Below, in pieces: positions 1-9,640 of a stretch of DNA of 37,155 bases; within the stretch, counting starts at the first letter, position 1, and every line of letters begins with the position of its first letter. A program made the translations under genes and the position numbers. This stretch comes from Porogramme epimiltina (Eukaryota; Basidiomycota; Agaricomycetes; Polyporales; Polyporaceae): contig FTLJ01000245.1 of the NCBI GenBank assembly GCA_900155495.1, forward strand, positions 1-37,155. Direction: 5' to 3'. The notes below the pieces were generated by a model, which was not told the DNA's origin, ran no database searches, and saw nothing but the letters and a program-made list of their open reading frames with translations.

Positions 1-284
1 CTCCCCTTCCTTCCCCCTTCTCCCCCCCACTTCTCGGCCCCTGTCTCGTGACCCCCTCGATTTCCCCCCCAACGCCGTAGTTACCATGTCGTTCATGCCT
101 ACCATAGGGCTCGGCCCTCAAGGGCAATAAACAAGGATGCCAAAAAAAAAAAAAAAAAAAGGTCCGCGAGGACTGGGCGGCGATGCGGCAGACCCTGCTG
201 TCCCATGTTATTTAAGCGCCAGAGTGCCCCCCTTCCTCCCCCGTCGCATCCTCACCTTTTCGTCTTCATTTTCTCTGTGGGGCA
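1..284. other. non-coding, pyrimidine-rich left edge
   Basis: The first 70 bases are C/T-rich and a run of 19 A lies at 142-160. I see no exon here, although the open frame that runs into the following glutamate dehydrogenase remnant already begins near 200. Confidence 0.4.
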
Positions 285-1990
285 TTAACCACGACCCCTC
301 GAAGATTGTGGTTGACCTCAAAAAGATTGATGAGGCCGGAAACAGCGCAACCTTTGTCTACACAAGGTCCCCAGGAAAGAACTCGACCAAGGGCCCCTGT
401 CCAACATGCGAAAGCCGCATTGACTCTCGACGCCAGAGCACGCATACCACCCCGAGAGGATGGTGTCTCCGCGACCGCCTCGCAGCAGCTCCACTGCTAC
501 TTCGTGGCGAGGTGCAACTTCCCCGTGCGCCCGCCACCGTAGATTCGCAATGATGGGTGAGTGCTTATGCCTTGGGCTCCCGCAGACCGCGTGCTGATAG
601 CGCTACTGTGCATGGAACACGTACGTGTATGAAGACGGACGGTGTCAGATGTGATCCTTTTCGAAAAGGCGAGCGAGAACACGCTCGAGATCTACCAACG
701 TGTTATGTGGAACGTGCAGGCGCACCTTCAAGGTCCTGTCATCGATGTCATCAAAGCCGGGGTTTGCGCAAGCACCGGTTCGTGATTGACTACAAGACTG
801 GCGACACGAAGAGATGCTTTAGCGCGCTCTCGCATCTCTACCACTTCTACTCGCTCTACTCTGCGAGCAAATATGCAAGTGCATGTGCGGCGGGGTGTGA
901 TCGCGCACATCGCGCCAAGCTGACACACGACCGCAGAGCAATTCTTCTTGAATATGGGATCATGATCATCTCACTCTACCTCAACCCCCTCCCCAATACC
1001 AATGCGCCCCCGATTGAGCATTCCATCTTCCAGGTCATGAAGGAGGCATAACCCCTGTACTGGCTTTCCAACAACCCCTCCTTCCACGCAGGGAAGGGCT
1101 CTAGCGACGGCCATGCCGTGCAGGAGGCGCCATTAGGCTACGCATGTACGTAAACCACGTGTCTAGTCGTGTGGGATGCACACTGATGAGCCGCCACGGA
1201 CTGTGGCTGGTTCTTGACGCAGCACTTCTGTAACAGGCTTGGACAAGCGTACCTTATACTCAAGAACCTCTTGGATGAGTCCAACCCCGCCCACTCCGGC
1301 GTCCTGAACGACATCAAGCGCCGTTTCAGGGAGGAGACGTTCACGCGCGAGGGTATCGAGCAGGCCATTCACACTCACGCAGCGCTGGTTGGTTGAAGCG
1401 TTTCTGGCAGTCTTGATATTTGCAGCTGACGCGTCTTCCCTTGGATCAACTTACTCTACGTCAACTTCCCCATGTCGCATTACCCGGAGACGACGAGTCG
1501 GCATCCCGGGACTGTCGTGCTGATCGTTGCTGCCCCAACGCAGGCCCACACTCTCCTACCAGCTCCTGCGCACGCAGATGCCGCTCACCGATGAGAAGCT
1601 GCACGACAAGATCCTGCGCACTGTCACAAATAAGCACGAGCTGCAGGTGCTCGAGAGCTTCATGATCTTTAACAAGTGCATGTCCCTCTCCCTGCCTCCC
1701 CCCCTTATTCTCTCTCGCCTGCTGCGGTCTCTGACGTGTGGATCACCTTGGATAGGAGCATCCTGAAGACGAACTTCTACCAGCCAATGTCCGTACTCTC
1801 ACTGCGCATTCACTGTTCATGATGTGCTGACTCGCGCTTTCAGGTAGTGAGTTCTGCGGCTTCCACATCCGGTCTAAGGACATTGTGTGCAATGGCATCC
1901 GTATCGCCATGTCGGACCGAGGTCGACCCGGCGCGAACGATGGGCTGGGAGTGTTCCCTTGTGGTTCGGACTTGGCAGCTCTCAAGCTGA
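285..1990 (+). pseudogene. GDH2: NAD-dependent glutamate dehydrogenase, N-terminal half, decayed
   Basis: The family converts glutamate to 2-oxoglutarate with NAD and in fungi is a protein of about 1,000 residues. Recognisable pieces appear in the right order but in different frames: SKIVVDLKKIDEAGNSATFV near 301, SATASQQLHCYFVARCNF near 468, FEKASENTLEIYQRVMWNVQ near 658, FSALSHLYHFYSLYSASKYA near 820, ISLYLNPLPNTNAPPIEHSI near 966, FCNRLGQAYL and IKRRFREETF (1220-1345), LHDKILRTVTNKHELQVLES (1598-1660) and a GFHIRSKDI...GIRI block (1855-1915). The last block corresponds to the start of the catalytic domain but reads VCNGIRI where I expect ARGGIRI. The downstream catalytic and Rossmann regions are not found. 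Frame changes, stops and the truncation make it a pseudogene. Some breaks could be introns (near 1140-1215, 1395-1440 and 1680-1760), but not all. Family assignment is firm; exact edges are not. Confidence 0.82.
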
Positions 1991-2199
1991 AAGGTGCGTA
2001 CCTATTGCACTTCCCTCCCCATGGGGCGTTGAAAACCGAGTTGAATAGGCAAGCACTACCGAACCAAGAAAGAGAGAATGCAGGCGGATGGACGGGAGTG
2101 CGGACTATACAGAAAGTGAGTTGCTATTGTAGTGTGTGCCCCCTCCTGCAAACCAACGATAGTCACAGTGGAGATGCCATGCACCGTTTTATCTGTGAT

Positions 2200-3310
2200 G
2201 GTACCTAGCCCATGTCCTGGCCATACCTCCTCCCACCCGTCTACTACCCCACCCCCAAGCCGTCAACTTCCTACAAGGCCCCACTTCCCATGTCCGTCCA
2301 CACCATTCCCACATCCAACATCTCTGTCGCCCCTTGAATCCCCTCCGAATACGTCTTCGTTGTCCCTGCCAAAGCACAAACACATCAAACCTACAAAACA
2401 GTGACACTGGGCCATCAATGCGCCCTCACGCAACCGCGCAAAAGAGGTCCCCGAAGAAGAGCCCACGTCCACATAGAAGAATCCGCGCGAGGCTGCGACA
2501 ACTAACTTCGGCTCGTTCGGGATCCTTCCGAGCGTGCTTGCCAACAAGCGCCAGGTCTGCGATGTGCCAGGCACTGAGCTGAGTTCGCAAAACAAGCTCT
2601 TCGGTGTGCTGAGTGAAGGCGTCCATGTGCGGCCAAACCGCCGCGGAGCTTGCAGGGGCGAAGATGGAGACGGACGAGGACGGGCATTAGGAGGAGAAGG
2701 CGGGCGACGGGGAGGCGTACATCTGCGACGTCGTTATACTGAGGCGTCGATGGCTACGCGTACGTGAGGAGTCTGGCCAAGTTCTTGGCTCCCCCGGATG
2801 CGGTGGTGAGTGTACTCTCTACAGGCTAGTAAGAGATATCTCCTAATCTCATCTCTCTTCCAGGAACACAATGGGAAACCCCCTGTCGCACAGTGAATAG
2901 AGGTGAATACCGTGGATCTGCTCACGGGTAGCCGCCATCGTGTCCTCCACGAGACTGCAAAACTCCTGAACGGGCTCCCACCCGGCACCCTGCCCCTCTC
3001 ACCCCCACCAACGCCCCCATCTACCAACTCCCCCATCACCTCGAGCAGGCTACCCCCCGCTGCCGATCGACATCGCACACCAGATCGACCTCTCCCTGCA
3101 CGCGTACCCCCGGGCTGCCTGCACGCACGCGACTCTCCACGCGGACAACATCGACCTTGCTGTGCTGCTCCGCGTGCCCGACGAGCTCTTCCACGCTGAG
3201 GACGCGTTCACGGGCAAAGCGTACTGCGAACGGTGCTGGCGCGAGATAGACGACGTGCTCGGGCGGGGCACTGCTGCGAAGAACGCCGCAGCATACCTCT
3301 AATGGGTGAT
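2200..3310 (+). pseudogene. unrecognised decayed coding segment
   Basis: Protein-like stretches occur in changing plus-strand frames: a block with VFVVPAKAQTHQTYKT near 2350, one containing FGILPSVLANKRQ and SSQNKLFGVLSEG (2508-2630), and one containing IDIAHQIDLSLHAYPRAAC then DLAVLLRVPDELFHAEDAF (3065-3210), ending in TAA near 3300. I do not recognise the family. The blocks do not look like the missing catalytic half of the glutamate dehydrogenase upstream, so this is probably another broken gene or an edge of one. Introns could explain some of the frame changes, for example 2807-2862. Confidence 0.4.
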
Positions 3311-3493
3311 CACGAAGGCTTCTGCCGGCTTGGGTGTGGGCGCGTGCGCGGCGGGCGAGTGTGCGGGTGCCAGCACCTTTGTGATATTGAACCACTAATA
3401 TGATTGAAGTTCTAAGTGGAACTAAGCTAGCAGGTATTGGATAGACTGCGATGAGAAATCACCCCTCCCCCTCATCAATCGAATCTGCCAGAA

Positions 3494-4027
3494 ATGGCCC
3501 ACTCACCTCAAGTTGTAACAAGGGCAAGGCCGCCAGCCTATGGCACCGCGTACCGTAATATTTTGGCTATCCGCTCCATTAGGGCGGTATTCGACACACT
3601 CCACTTATCAACGGAAAGCGCCGATACAACATCAACCACTGTCGCCTTCCGGGAACGTTCGGTACGCGTGTCTGTCGATGACGTTTGCCGGTGGTGTGGC
3701 CTATATGCATATCCAAGCTATCGCAATATACGCACGAAAGTACGCATGTACGTCTCAATGCACCAGCAACTTTCTGTAGATCAAGGCACTCGCTTCGACG
3801 CGGATACGCAGGCCGGACGTCTCCTGAGGCAGTTGAGTACCCTTCTGGCGCCTACTCCGCGTCTTCCTCCCCAAGTTCAAGGAGCGCAGACCGCAGGTGA
3901 TGCTACATGGTATGAAGTGGCCCGGGCTTCCTCATGTACCGCGGGGCAGATTGAGAGGGCGATAGCAAATGTTCGCGCGGAGTTGGGATATATTGGTGAT
4001 GTATTGCCTCGTACACTGGCATATTGA
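3494..4027 (+). CDS. hypothetical protein, 177 aa, intronless
   Basis: An uninterrupted frame from ATG (context GAAATGGCC) to TGA. The product is hydrophilic with no evident signal peptide or membrane segment. It contains a Cys pair in a CRWCGLY motif (about residues 65-71) and an Arg-rich first half. I do not recognise a family. Its length in GC-rich DNA and the reasonable start context argue for a real gene, but no conserved motif supports it and it sits among pseudogenes, so a chance ORF or the remnant of a longer protein is possible. Confidence 0.4.
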   Translation: MAHSPQVVTRARPPAYGTAYRNILAIRSIRAVFDTLHLSTESADTTSTTVAFRERSVRVSVDDVCRWCGLYAYPSYRNIRTKVRMYVSMHQQLSVDQGTRFDADTQAGRLLRQLSTLLAPTPRLPPQVQGAQTAGDATWYEVARASSCTAGQIERAIANVRAELGYIGDVLPRTLAY

Positions 4028-4500
4028 TCTGCTTGTCGAAAGAAATATATGATTCGAGATGATGTGCTATTTGCAGCGGAGTGCACTACAATACCCATCG
4101 TGTTCGGGCTCGGGAGCAAGTCGACGTGCTTGAGCGTACGCGGGTACTTCGGGCCCACTAGGTCTTGTTATACGTCTGATACGCCCGCGGCCCGCAGTGC
4201 TAATCGACTTCTGGTGCCACGACAAAGATCGACCAGGGCGCCGCGGGTAACGGGCTGAGTGTACTGACGAACGGGGCGCATTTCATGCAGCCCTTCTTGC
4301 TGATGTTGACCGCCGAGCCTACCACTATGGGCTCCGTGTTAAGTAGTTCACATGTACATTTGGCGATACGATGGTGTCATGGTTTTATTACATGCTTTAA
4401 AGACGCTCTGCCCATAGTCCGAAATCCATCTGCATACGAGCAAGCATAACCCTTGCATATAAATCAAGCTCACTACCTCGCTTAGAGGCTTCAATCCGGG
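4028..4500. other. intergenic, nothing identified
   Basis: Only short frames on both strands. The stretch 4340-4480 is richer in A/T than its surroundings. No repeat or RNA gene was recognised. Confidence 0.4.
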
Positions 4501-4576
4501 TGCAGGTGCCAATTACCGGCAGGCAGATAAAGAGTCAGCATGGTTTACACTAGTCATGGCAGTCGAAGAATGCCGC

Positions 4577-4860
4577 TCACCCGAAACGCTCGATGGCCTC
4601 ACCGAGCCCGCTAGAGATCTTTCCCGCAGTGTCGGGGTCCTGCAAATACGCGGAGAGCTTGTCAGACAAGGACCACTACACATCCCCAGACAGCCGCAAG
4701 AACGCACCAGCTCGTGTCCGGCCTTCTTTGCCGCGTACTCGGCGCCCTTCTCGAGCCAGTCCCCGCCGCCGGAGGAGCCCGTGCCGTACTGCGAGTTGCT
4801 GTACGCATTCGAGTCTCCTTTCGGGGATGTGGTACTCAATCTCTCTGACATAGGCCTCAT
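4577..4860 (-). CDS. small Gly/Ser-rich hydrophilic protein, two exons
   Basis: Reading the minus strand, exon 1 (4860-4708) encodes a Ser/Asn-rich start followed by GTGSSGGGDWLEKGAEYAAK. A 68-nt intron (4707-4640, GTGCGT...TTTGCAG) joins it in phase to exon 2 (4639-4577), which gives DPDTAGKISSGLGEAIERFG and a TGA. The spliced product is 71 residues from the ATG at 4860, or 68 from the in-frame ATG at 4851. Short proteins with a G-rich spacer, a GDWLxKG motif and an amphipathic C-terminus are common hypothetical proteins in Agaricomycetes. The function is not known to me. The clean intron and intact frame suggest a real gene, unlike most of its neighbours. Confidence 0.55.
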
Positions 4861-5349
4861 TAGGCGTAATTGATGCCGTAGAACGGCCGCATGAAGATGG
4901 CGACCGCGAGCGCGCAGATGATGAGCGCATAATCATGATTCATCAGTGAAAGGTTTCATCTCACTCAACAGGTTGACTGCGTACCTGATAACGTGCCCTA
5001 TCCAGCATCTTTAACTCTATGGTTATCCTTTGCTTTCTTGATGTTGTGTACATGGAGCCGTGCCACCACAGCAAACATCAACGCCATAGCGAATAAACCC
5101 AGGTACTTGCGCCCGCAGGCAAACGAGGCGAGGTGAGAAGTTGTTGGGTGGAGGTGAAAAGGCGGGGACTGTAAGGAGGACGATTTGGAGCGCACGCCGC
5201 GGGGTTGCTCGGTATTCTTGTGCCCGTAGTCTAAAACGAGTATGGTATTAAACAACGCACGTAGGCCAACGAACAATACGAGTTGCGATATCAATATTGA
5301 CCATTGCCACCGGCTCCCCGCTCGCGCCCACGCGCCGAGAGCGAAACTC
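4860..5349 (-). other. hydrophobic minus-strand frames, unassigned
   Basis: Downstream of the P450 C-terminus the same frame runs on through a hydrophobic stretch (WSILISQLVLFVGLRALF, near 5240-5300). After a possible intron comes a second one (YLGLFAMALMFAVVARLHV, near 5050-5110). A separate 27-codon frame (4943-4860, beginning MNHDYALIICALAVAIF) adds a third hydrophobic segment. Together they could be exons of a small multi-span membrane protein, or chance read-through of decayed DNA. I do not recognise a family. Confidence 0.25.
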
Positions 5350-6240
5350 GTTATAAGCATTTCAGGCTTTGTACTGTCGTCGCCGACGGTCGGGAACGCG
5401 ACAAATGTGTTGTTCCACACGATCTTGTCCTTTCCAAGCTCGAACTTGAGGTTGGTCGGCGAGCTGGCAGGACCGCCATGACGACCTCTACAAAGACGCA
5501 TGAGGTGTTAGCATGACATTGGCCACGAGCAGACGGCGGGAGACCACGTACTCGCTTCCACCTGCGCGTACTTGAATCCGTTAAAGGAAGATCACATGTA
5601 AACACGGGACGAAGGTTCAGACCCGGACCGCCTCGACTCACATGCACTCGGACCTGCCCCCTCCATGGAACGACATCCTGTATGTGCCGGTTAGTAAGCT
5701 TGTCCAACAAACACACACGGGCGCACACGGCATACACGTACAGATTTGAGTACACCCTCCGGATACGTGCGTCCTCGAGGCCACACGGGAGCGGCGCGAG
5801 CCACCGCTCGGGGCGCCACATGAACGCATCCTCGCCCCAGAAGGCGGGTTTCGTGTTGCACGCCCACAGGTTGAGAACTGCGACGCTGCACTTGGGCACG
5901 ACGATAGATGAGATGAGCGTGCCGTCGCGCCGGCACATGGGTGTGTGGAGGGGCAGGACGGTACGCTGCGCGGCACTGGACGGGCCAGTGACCCCGGATT
6001 TGAACGCGGACGGGACCGTGCCTGCAGTCCGAGTGTTAGAACGTACAGTGGATACAGGGGAACGTGCTTACAGTCGTAGGGTCTGTCTGCACACCGCGTC
6101 TAGATAGTGTACTAACTCCATGATCCGGTCCTACGAAACTTCATCAACGTTTGCTTCGAGGATCTCCTCGAGTGCTTCAAGTTGGCGCGGAGACGAGTCT
6201 GGACAAGGAGTCAGTCTCGGGCAATTCCTTTATTTGGACG
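5350..6240 (-). pseudogene. cytochrome P450, C-terminal part, decayed
   Basis: Minus-strand exons carry P450 landmarks in order. There is a helix-K region with HYLDAVCRQTLRL (exon ending 6072), in which the ExxR glutamate reads Gln. A PERW motif follows in DAFMWRPERWLAPLP (exon 6021-5742). The haem loop reads SFHGGGRSECM (exon 5677-5642), with one residue too many between Arg and Cys relative to FxxGxRxCxG. The C-terminal LKFELGKDKIVWNN...KPEML is at about 5450-5350. Introns have ordinary borders (for example 6071-6022 and 5741-5678). A TAG at 6133-6131 and frame changes near 6175, 6010 and 5480 prevent translation. The style resembles the large basidiomycete P450 families; I would not name a CYP number. 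The I-helix and the whole central part are missing here. Confidence 0.8.
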
Positions 6241-6554
6241 GACACGAAAGCCTTTGTGTTCACCCATAGATGGACATTCCTACTTCTGTATCTGTCCCCA
6301 AAGCCGAAGGCAAGATGAAGAGAGCCCCCTTGGAAGCCAAGGGAAGGTAGTAGGCCCTGCCCGGGCCACCCACCCAGCCCGGCCAACCTGCCCTGCCCTG
6401 CCATTACACCATCGCCCACTCATAGAGCCAAGAGTGGCTTCGCCAGCAGCGACGGTGATATGACAGAGGGGACAAGGATGGTGGGAGAGGGGGAGTACCA
6501 CATCCACCTATCCTTCTCTGACGTCCTTATGGCAGAACTCAACAGCAACAAAAC
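6241..6554. other. region interrupting the P450 remnant, low complexity
   Basis: No P450 sequence is visible here. It includes a C-rich tract at 6353-6402 whose minus strand has several closely spaced G3 runs (GGGCTGGGTGGGTGG), a possible G-quadruplex former. Otherwise unassigned. Confidence 0.35.
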
Positions 6555-7070
6555 AGCGAAACGCGCAAACAAATGCGTGACGAACCGCACGCAGGGCCCG
6601 GCGGTCTGAATAGGGAGTGAGGAGGCAGATCTGGGAGGATATGGTGATACTGTACCCACTATCACGGTGTGCGGAGAGGTTGCTGACGTGGCAGATCCTG
6701 GGGCGCAAGGGGCGGCGGTTGGACGAGGCGTGTAGTCGGTAAGATGAGGGAGAGGGCAGGTCACGCAAAAAATGCGTGACAAACCGCGCGCAGGGTCTGA
6801 GCAGGGAGTGAGGAGGGGAATATGGGAGGTGATGGAGGCGCCGTGCTCACCATCATGGTGTGTGGTGGCAGCGGCCGCTGACGTGCCAGCAGATCTCGGG
6901 GCGCGAGGGCAGCAGTTGTACGGGGTGCGTAGTCGTTAAGATGAGGGAGGACACGCCAAAAATGCGTGACAAACCGTGCACAGGGCCCGGCCGTCTGAAT
7001 TGGGATTGCTAGTGAGGACGCGGGCCTGGGAGGAGGCCGTGATACTGTGCTCACCATCACAACGTGCACA
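6555..7070. repeat. minisatellite, 190-200 bp unit, about 2.6 copies
   Basis: The unit starts with AATGCGTGAC[A/G]AACCG and goes on with CGCAGGG.C.G, GTCTGAAT.GGGA, GTGAGGA, GTGATACTG, CACCAT, TGCTGACGTG.CAGATC and AAGATGAGGGAG. Unit starts are at 6572, 6771 and 6961 (spacings 199 and 190). The third copy breaks off near 7070. Copies differ by many substitutions and small indels, so it is not a recent expansion. Confidence 0.75.
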
Positions 7071-7640
7071 CCGGCGGTCCATGATCTCCGAGGGCATGAC
7101 CTTGATCGACGCTCAGGTGTGCAGACGGAAAGGGACCTTGGTAGATATCATGTCAGTGGGGTGCGTGGGCGATGCACCATGGTGGTGCGGGATGAGGCGC
7201 GTACCTAAGTCAAAAAAACCTGGAAGCGCGGCCCTGGTCTGAGGGGGAATACAAAATGTGGACACCGTGCATGCTCATGGACATCATCGTGAGCTTTTGG
7301 AGGGCGTCATAGTCGGCGGAGGAGGCAGATACCTGGGGATCTGCCAGGACGGGGTGGGAGGGGGGGAGGGTGCTGGATCTGGCAGTAGGAACTTGCGCGG
7401 CGAAGGTCTGAGCGAGAGGGGAATTCAAGCGAGTTTGTACGGAAATGAGCGTGTCGCACACGGCGAGGGTACGCGAAAGATGTGGTGTAGATATCCATAG
7501 CCTGAGACCTTGGTGGGTGTGGGTAGATATGAGTGTAATACAGCGAGCAGACTCAAGAGCCAGATGAGGCGTAAAGGAGATAGCAGGGGGCATAGAGACG
7601 GTGGGGGGATGGAGAAAGTCATATGCGAGGATAGGGCCCC
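7071..7640. other. non-repeat stretch between minisatellite blocks
   Basis: A minus-strand frame ends here with a protein-like piece (SADYDALQKLTMMSMSMHG, near 7250-7310). It may be a fragment of a decayed gene, but no family is recognised. Confidence 0.25.
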
Positions 7641-7935
7641 ACCCCACCGGTTGCTGACGTGGCAGATCTCGGGGTGTGAGGGGCGGCGAAATTGGACGGG
7701 GCGCGCAGGGCCCGGCAGTCTGAATAGGAAGTAAGGAAGCAGATCTGGGAAGATATGGTAATACTGTGCTCACGACCACGGTGTGCACAGTGCACACCGG
7801 TTGCTGACGTGGCAGATCCCAAGGCGTGAGGGGCTGCGGTTGGACGGAGCGTGCTGTTGTTGAGATGAGGGAGAGGGCCGCAAACAAATGCGTGACAAAC
7901 CGCGCATAGAGCCCGGAACAGGAGGGGTGAGATAG
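7641..7935. repeat. second minisatellite block, same family
   Basis: TTGCTGACGTGGCAGATC recurs at 7651 and 7801 (spacing 150), followed by the same GTCTGAATAGGAAGTAAGGAAGC, GGTAATACTGTGCTCACGACCACGG and AAGATGAGGGAGAGG-type words. The block ends with the unit-start word AATGCGTGACAAACCGCGC at 7887. It is separated from the first block by about 570 bp of unrelated sequence. Confidence 0.7.
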
Positions 7936-7959
7936 TTGTGTGTGAAATTACGACGAACG

Positions 7960-8190
7960 ACTCACACCATTAGGGCCGTTGAGTGAGCACGCGGGGTCAT
8001 AAGTCTGGACGAGATGCTTGACCTATTCCACGCTGTTCTTGTTAGTGAACGGGACATGGTTCTCTAAGTGCCGTGTGTCATCAGTGACGTCGACGTGTTA
8101 AACCGGATCGACTAAGCCTATACCTTTCACGAACGACTGGGGATGGGGGCCAGGGAGGTTCTTGAATGGGGATTTTGCGCTCAGCCTAGC
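7960..8190 (-). pseudogene. cytochrome P450, N-terminal fragment, decayed
   Basis: On the minus strand SAKSPFKNLPGPHPQSFVKG (near 8180-8125) matches the proline-rich hinge that follows the membrane anchor in fungal P450s. An intron of ordinary form follows (GTATAG...CACTTAG). The next exon gives PFTNKNSVE, an in-frame TAG (8025-8023) where a residue is expected, then VKHLVQTYDPACSLNGPNG and a donor near 7967. The order, strand and missing middle suggest that this piece and the C-terminal piece at 5350-6240 come from one gene interrupted by the minisatellite region. Two separate P450 remnants are the alternative. Confidence 0.65.
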
Positions 8191-8790
8191 GTGTCGACGG
8201 AGCCGCCAAACTGCTTCGGCGGCCCTGGCTTCTGCTATGGGAACGAGAGCATCTCGGGGGGCTTGCAGACGATGAGCCGGACGCGCGGTATTGGGTGTTT
8301 CACCGATGGAATCAGGGGTGCTACACCGTTCTGGAAGGGCGTTTAGCTTGAGTAACAACAAGGCTGTCGTTGGAAGAACCTCTTTGGGGTTGTCGCACGC
8401 AGCCAACGCGGCTCGGCGAGAGTGGCGCGGGAACGGAGCGTCCTGGGCGGGTGGGTCTAACGCGATGTGCCGTCTCTTGCGTAGAAGGGGCGGAGCGAAC
8501 CCGTTTCCCGGAGGTGGTACGTCCCGGAGGGCTGACTCGCCCATAACATCCGCACTCCCCGACAGTTTGTTCGACAAAGAGGAGAGAGGCAGGTTGGCTG
8601 CGTGGTAGAGATAGAGGTTTAGCAGAGGTATGATGGGCTTGAAACTGCGCGAAGCAGCGTGAAGGTATATAACTATGTCGTTCTGCAACTGACTTACCCT
8701 CTGAAAGAGGTCTGAGCGTTCTTCCTTCGAAAATCGGGTAAATGGCATGATACGGCGACCGTGCCTGCCTTCAAGCGTGCCCGCCTTCAA
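8191..8790 (-). CDS. long ORF of uncertain meaning upstream of the P450 fragment
   Basis: A minus-strand frame of 230 codons (8790-8098) is open and runs straight into the P450 hinge motif. Its own part is rich in Ala, Arg and Pro, with a weakly hydrophobic patch (SFKPIIPLLNLYLYHAANL) and nothing like the single N-terminal anchor of a P450. It may be a chance frame in GC-rich DNA, or an unrelated fragment that read-through has joined to the P450 piece. Confidence 0.25.
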
Positions 8791-8879
8791 GTTCCTGTAT
8801 GGGCCCGGCCTAGGCGCGCCTGGTGGGCGCCTCAGGTCTGCTCGAGGGACGTCGGTGGTGGCGCACAGGCACTTCGTGA

Positions 8880-9195
8880 GTGAAGAAATCGTAGTGGATG
8901 ATCATCAATGAACACGAGTGATCACCAACGCTATCAATCAGGTGGGCGCCTAGGCTCCCCTAAATGGAAGTCGATGAACATCAATGAACATCAATGAACA
9001 CGAATGATCACGAGTGATCATTTGACTAAGCCATACTGCCTACTCTGTGGATGAAACCTTGTGAAAGTCGATGAATGGATCATATTTCTAACGAACATCT
9101 AATGAACATGGATGAACATGGATGAACATTGATGAACATGGATGAACATGTGTGATCACGCATGATCACGTGTGAATGTGAATGAAAGTGGATGA
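8880..9195. repeat. degenerate short tandem repeats GATGAACAT and TGATCACG
   Basis: Clusters of GATGAACATCAATGAACAT (8975-9005) and GATGAACATGGATGAACATGG (9110-9150) alternate with TGATCACGA/TGATCACGC words that contain the palindrome TGATCA (8917-8930, 9004-9022, 9150-9170). The basic period is 9-10 bp. The tract ends about 45 bp before the large array starts. Confidence 0.7.
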
Positions 9196-9239
9196 TTCAG
9201 ATAAACAGAGGGAATAAAGTCCGAAAACCCGCCTCATAG

Positions 9240-9640
9240 CCGTGGCACCCTCCTCTGGGAAGTAGGAAACGGTGTCATTCGGTGCGTAGTATATGCGCCG
9301 CAGCAGTACGCTGTATGTGCTGGTGAGTACGGCCTAGCGTTCTGGTCCCCATGAAAGTGCCTTGCTCATATTCCCGCAGGATTCACGCGAGATGTGGTAC
9401 GGGTCAGAGGCGGCGGGATTAACTCATAGCACTCGGTCCAAGCCCGGACATGCGCGTGCTATATGGGGTCTGCGCAAGGCATACACCGAAGATGTCGCGC
9501 TCCGCGCCGTCTCACTCAATTGCACGCGTTACGTCCGCGTCTACTTCAACACGGACGCTGGATAGTCGTGTACGTGTGAGAGTCACTTCTTTCACCCTAA
9601 TCCCCACTGACATATGAGCGTTTTGGTAGCTTCTTAGACA
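9240..9640 (+). pseudogene. A-segment gene block, unit 1: conserved spliced frame
   Basis: An exon-like piece ending in APQQYAVCAG is followed by a 57-nt intron (9323-9379, GTGAGT...CGCAG) and an exon that reads GLTHSTRSKPGHARAIWGLR then VALRAVSLNCTRYVRVYFN up to a TAG (9563-9565). A second intron with good borders follows (9570-9629). The same intron and frame recur in units 2, 3 and 4, which supports a once-coding plus-strand gene. The family is unknown. The stop just before the second donor and breaks in other units suggest decay. Confidence 0.4.

Noticed and set aside
137..553. 138-codon frame starting MPKKKKKK as a gene start
   Set aside because: The ATG sits just before a poly-A run, and the useful part of the frame is the glutamate dehydrogenase remnant, which begins well inside the family protein.
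4858..4862. TAATG stop-start overlap between two minus-strand frames, as translational coupling
   Set aside because: Everything else in the window is eukaryotic. Such coupling is not expected, and the upstream frame is only 27 codons long.
6420..7069. minus-strand frames with repeated IQTAGPC peptide units, as a repeat protein
   Set aside because: The peptide repeats simply mirror the 190-200 bp DNA repeat, and the frame changes between copies.
7210..7887. 225-codon minus-strand frame
   Set aside because: Most of it is translated minisatellite sequence (repeated PRSASLLPIQTAGPC-type words), so the length is a by-product of the repeat.
8880..9195. CRISPR array or telomeric repeats
   Set aside because: There are no unique spacers of constant length, and the words are not TTAGGG-type. 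The repeats are degenerate 9-10 bp units in a eukaryotic context.
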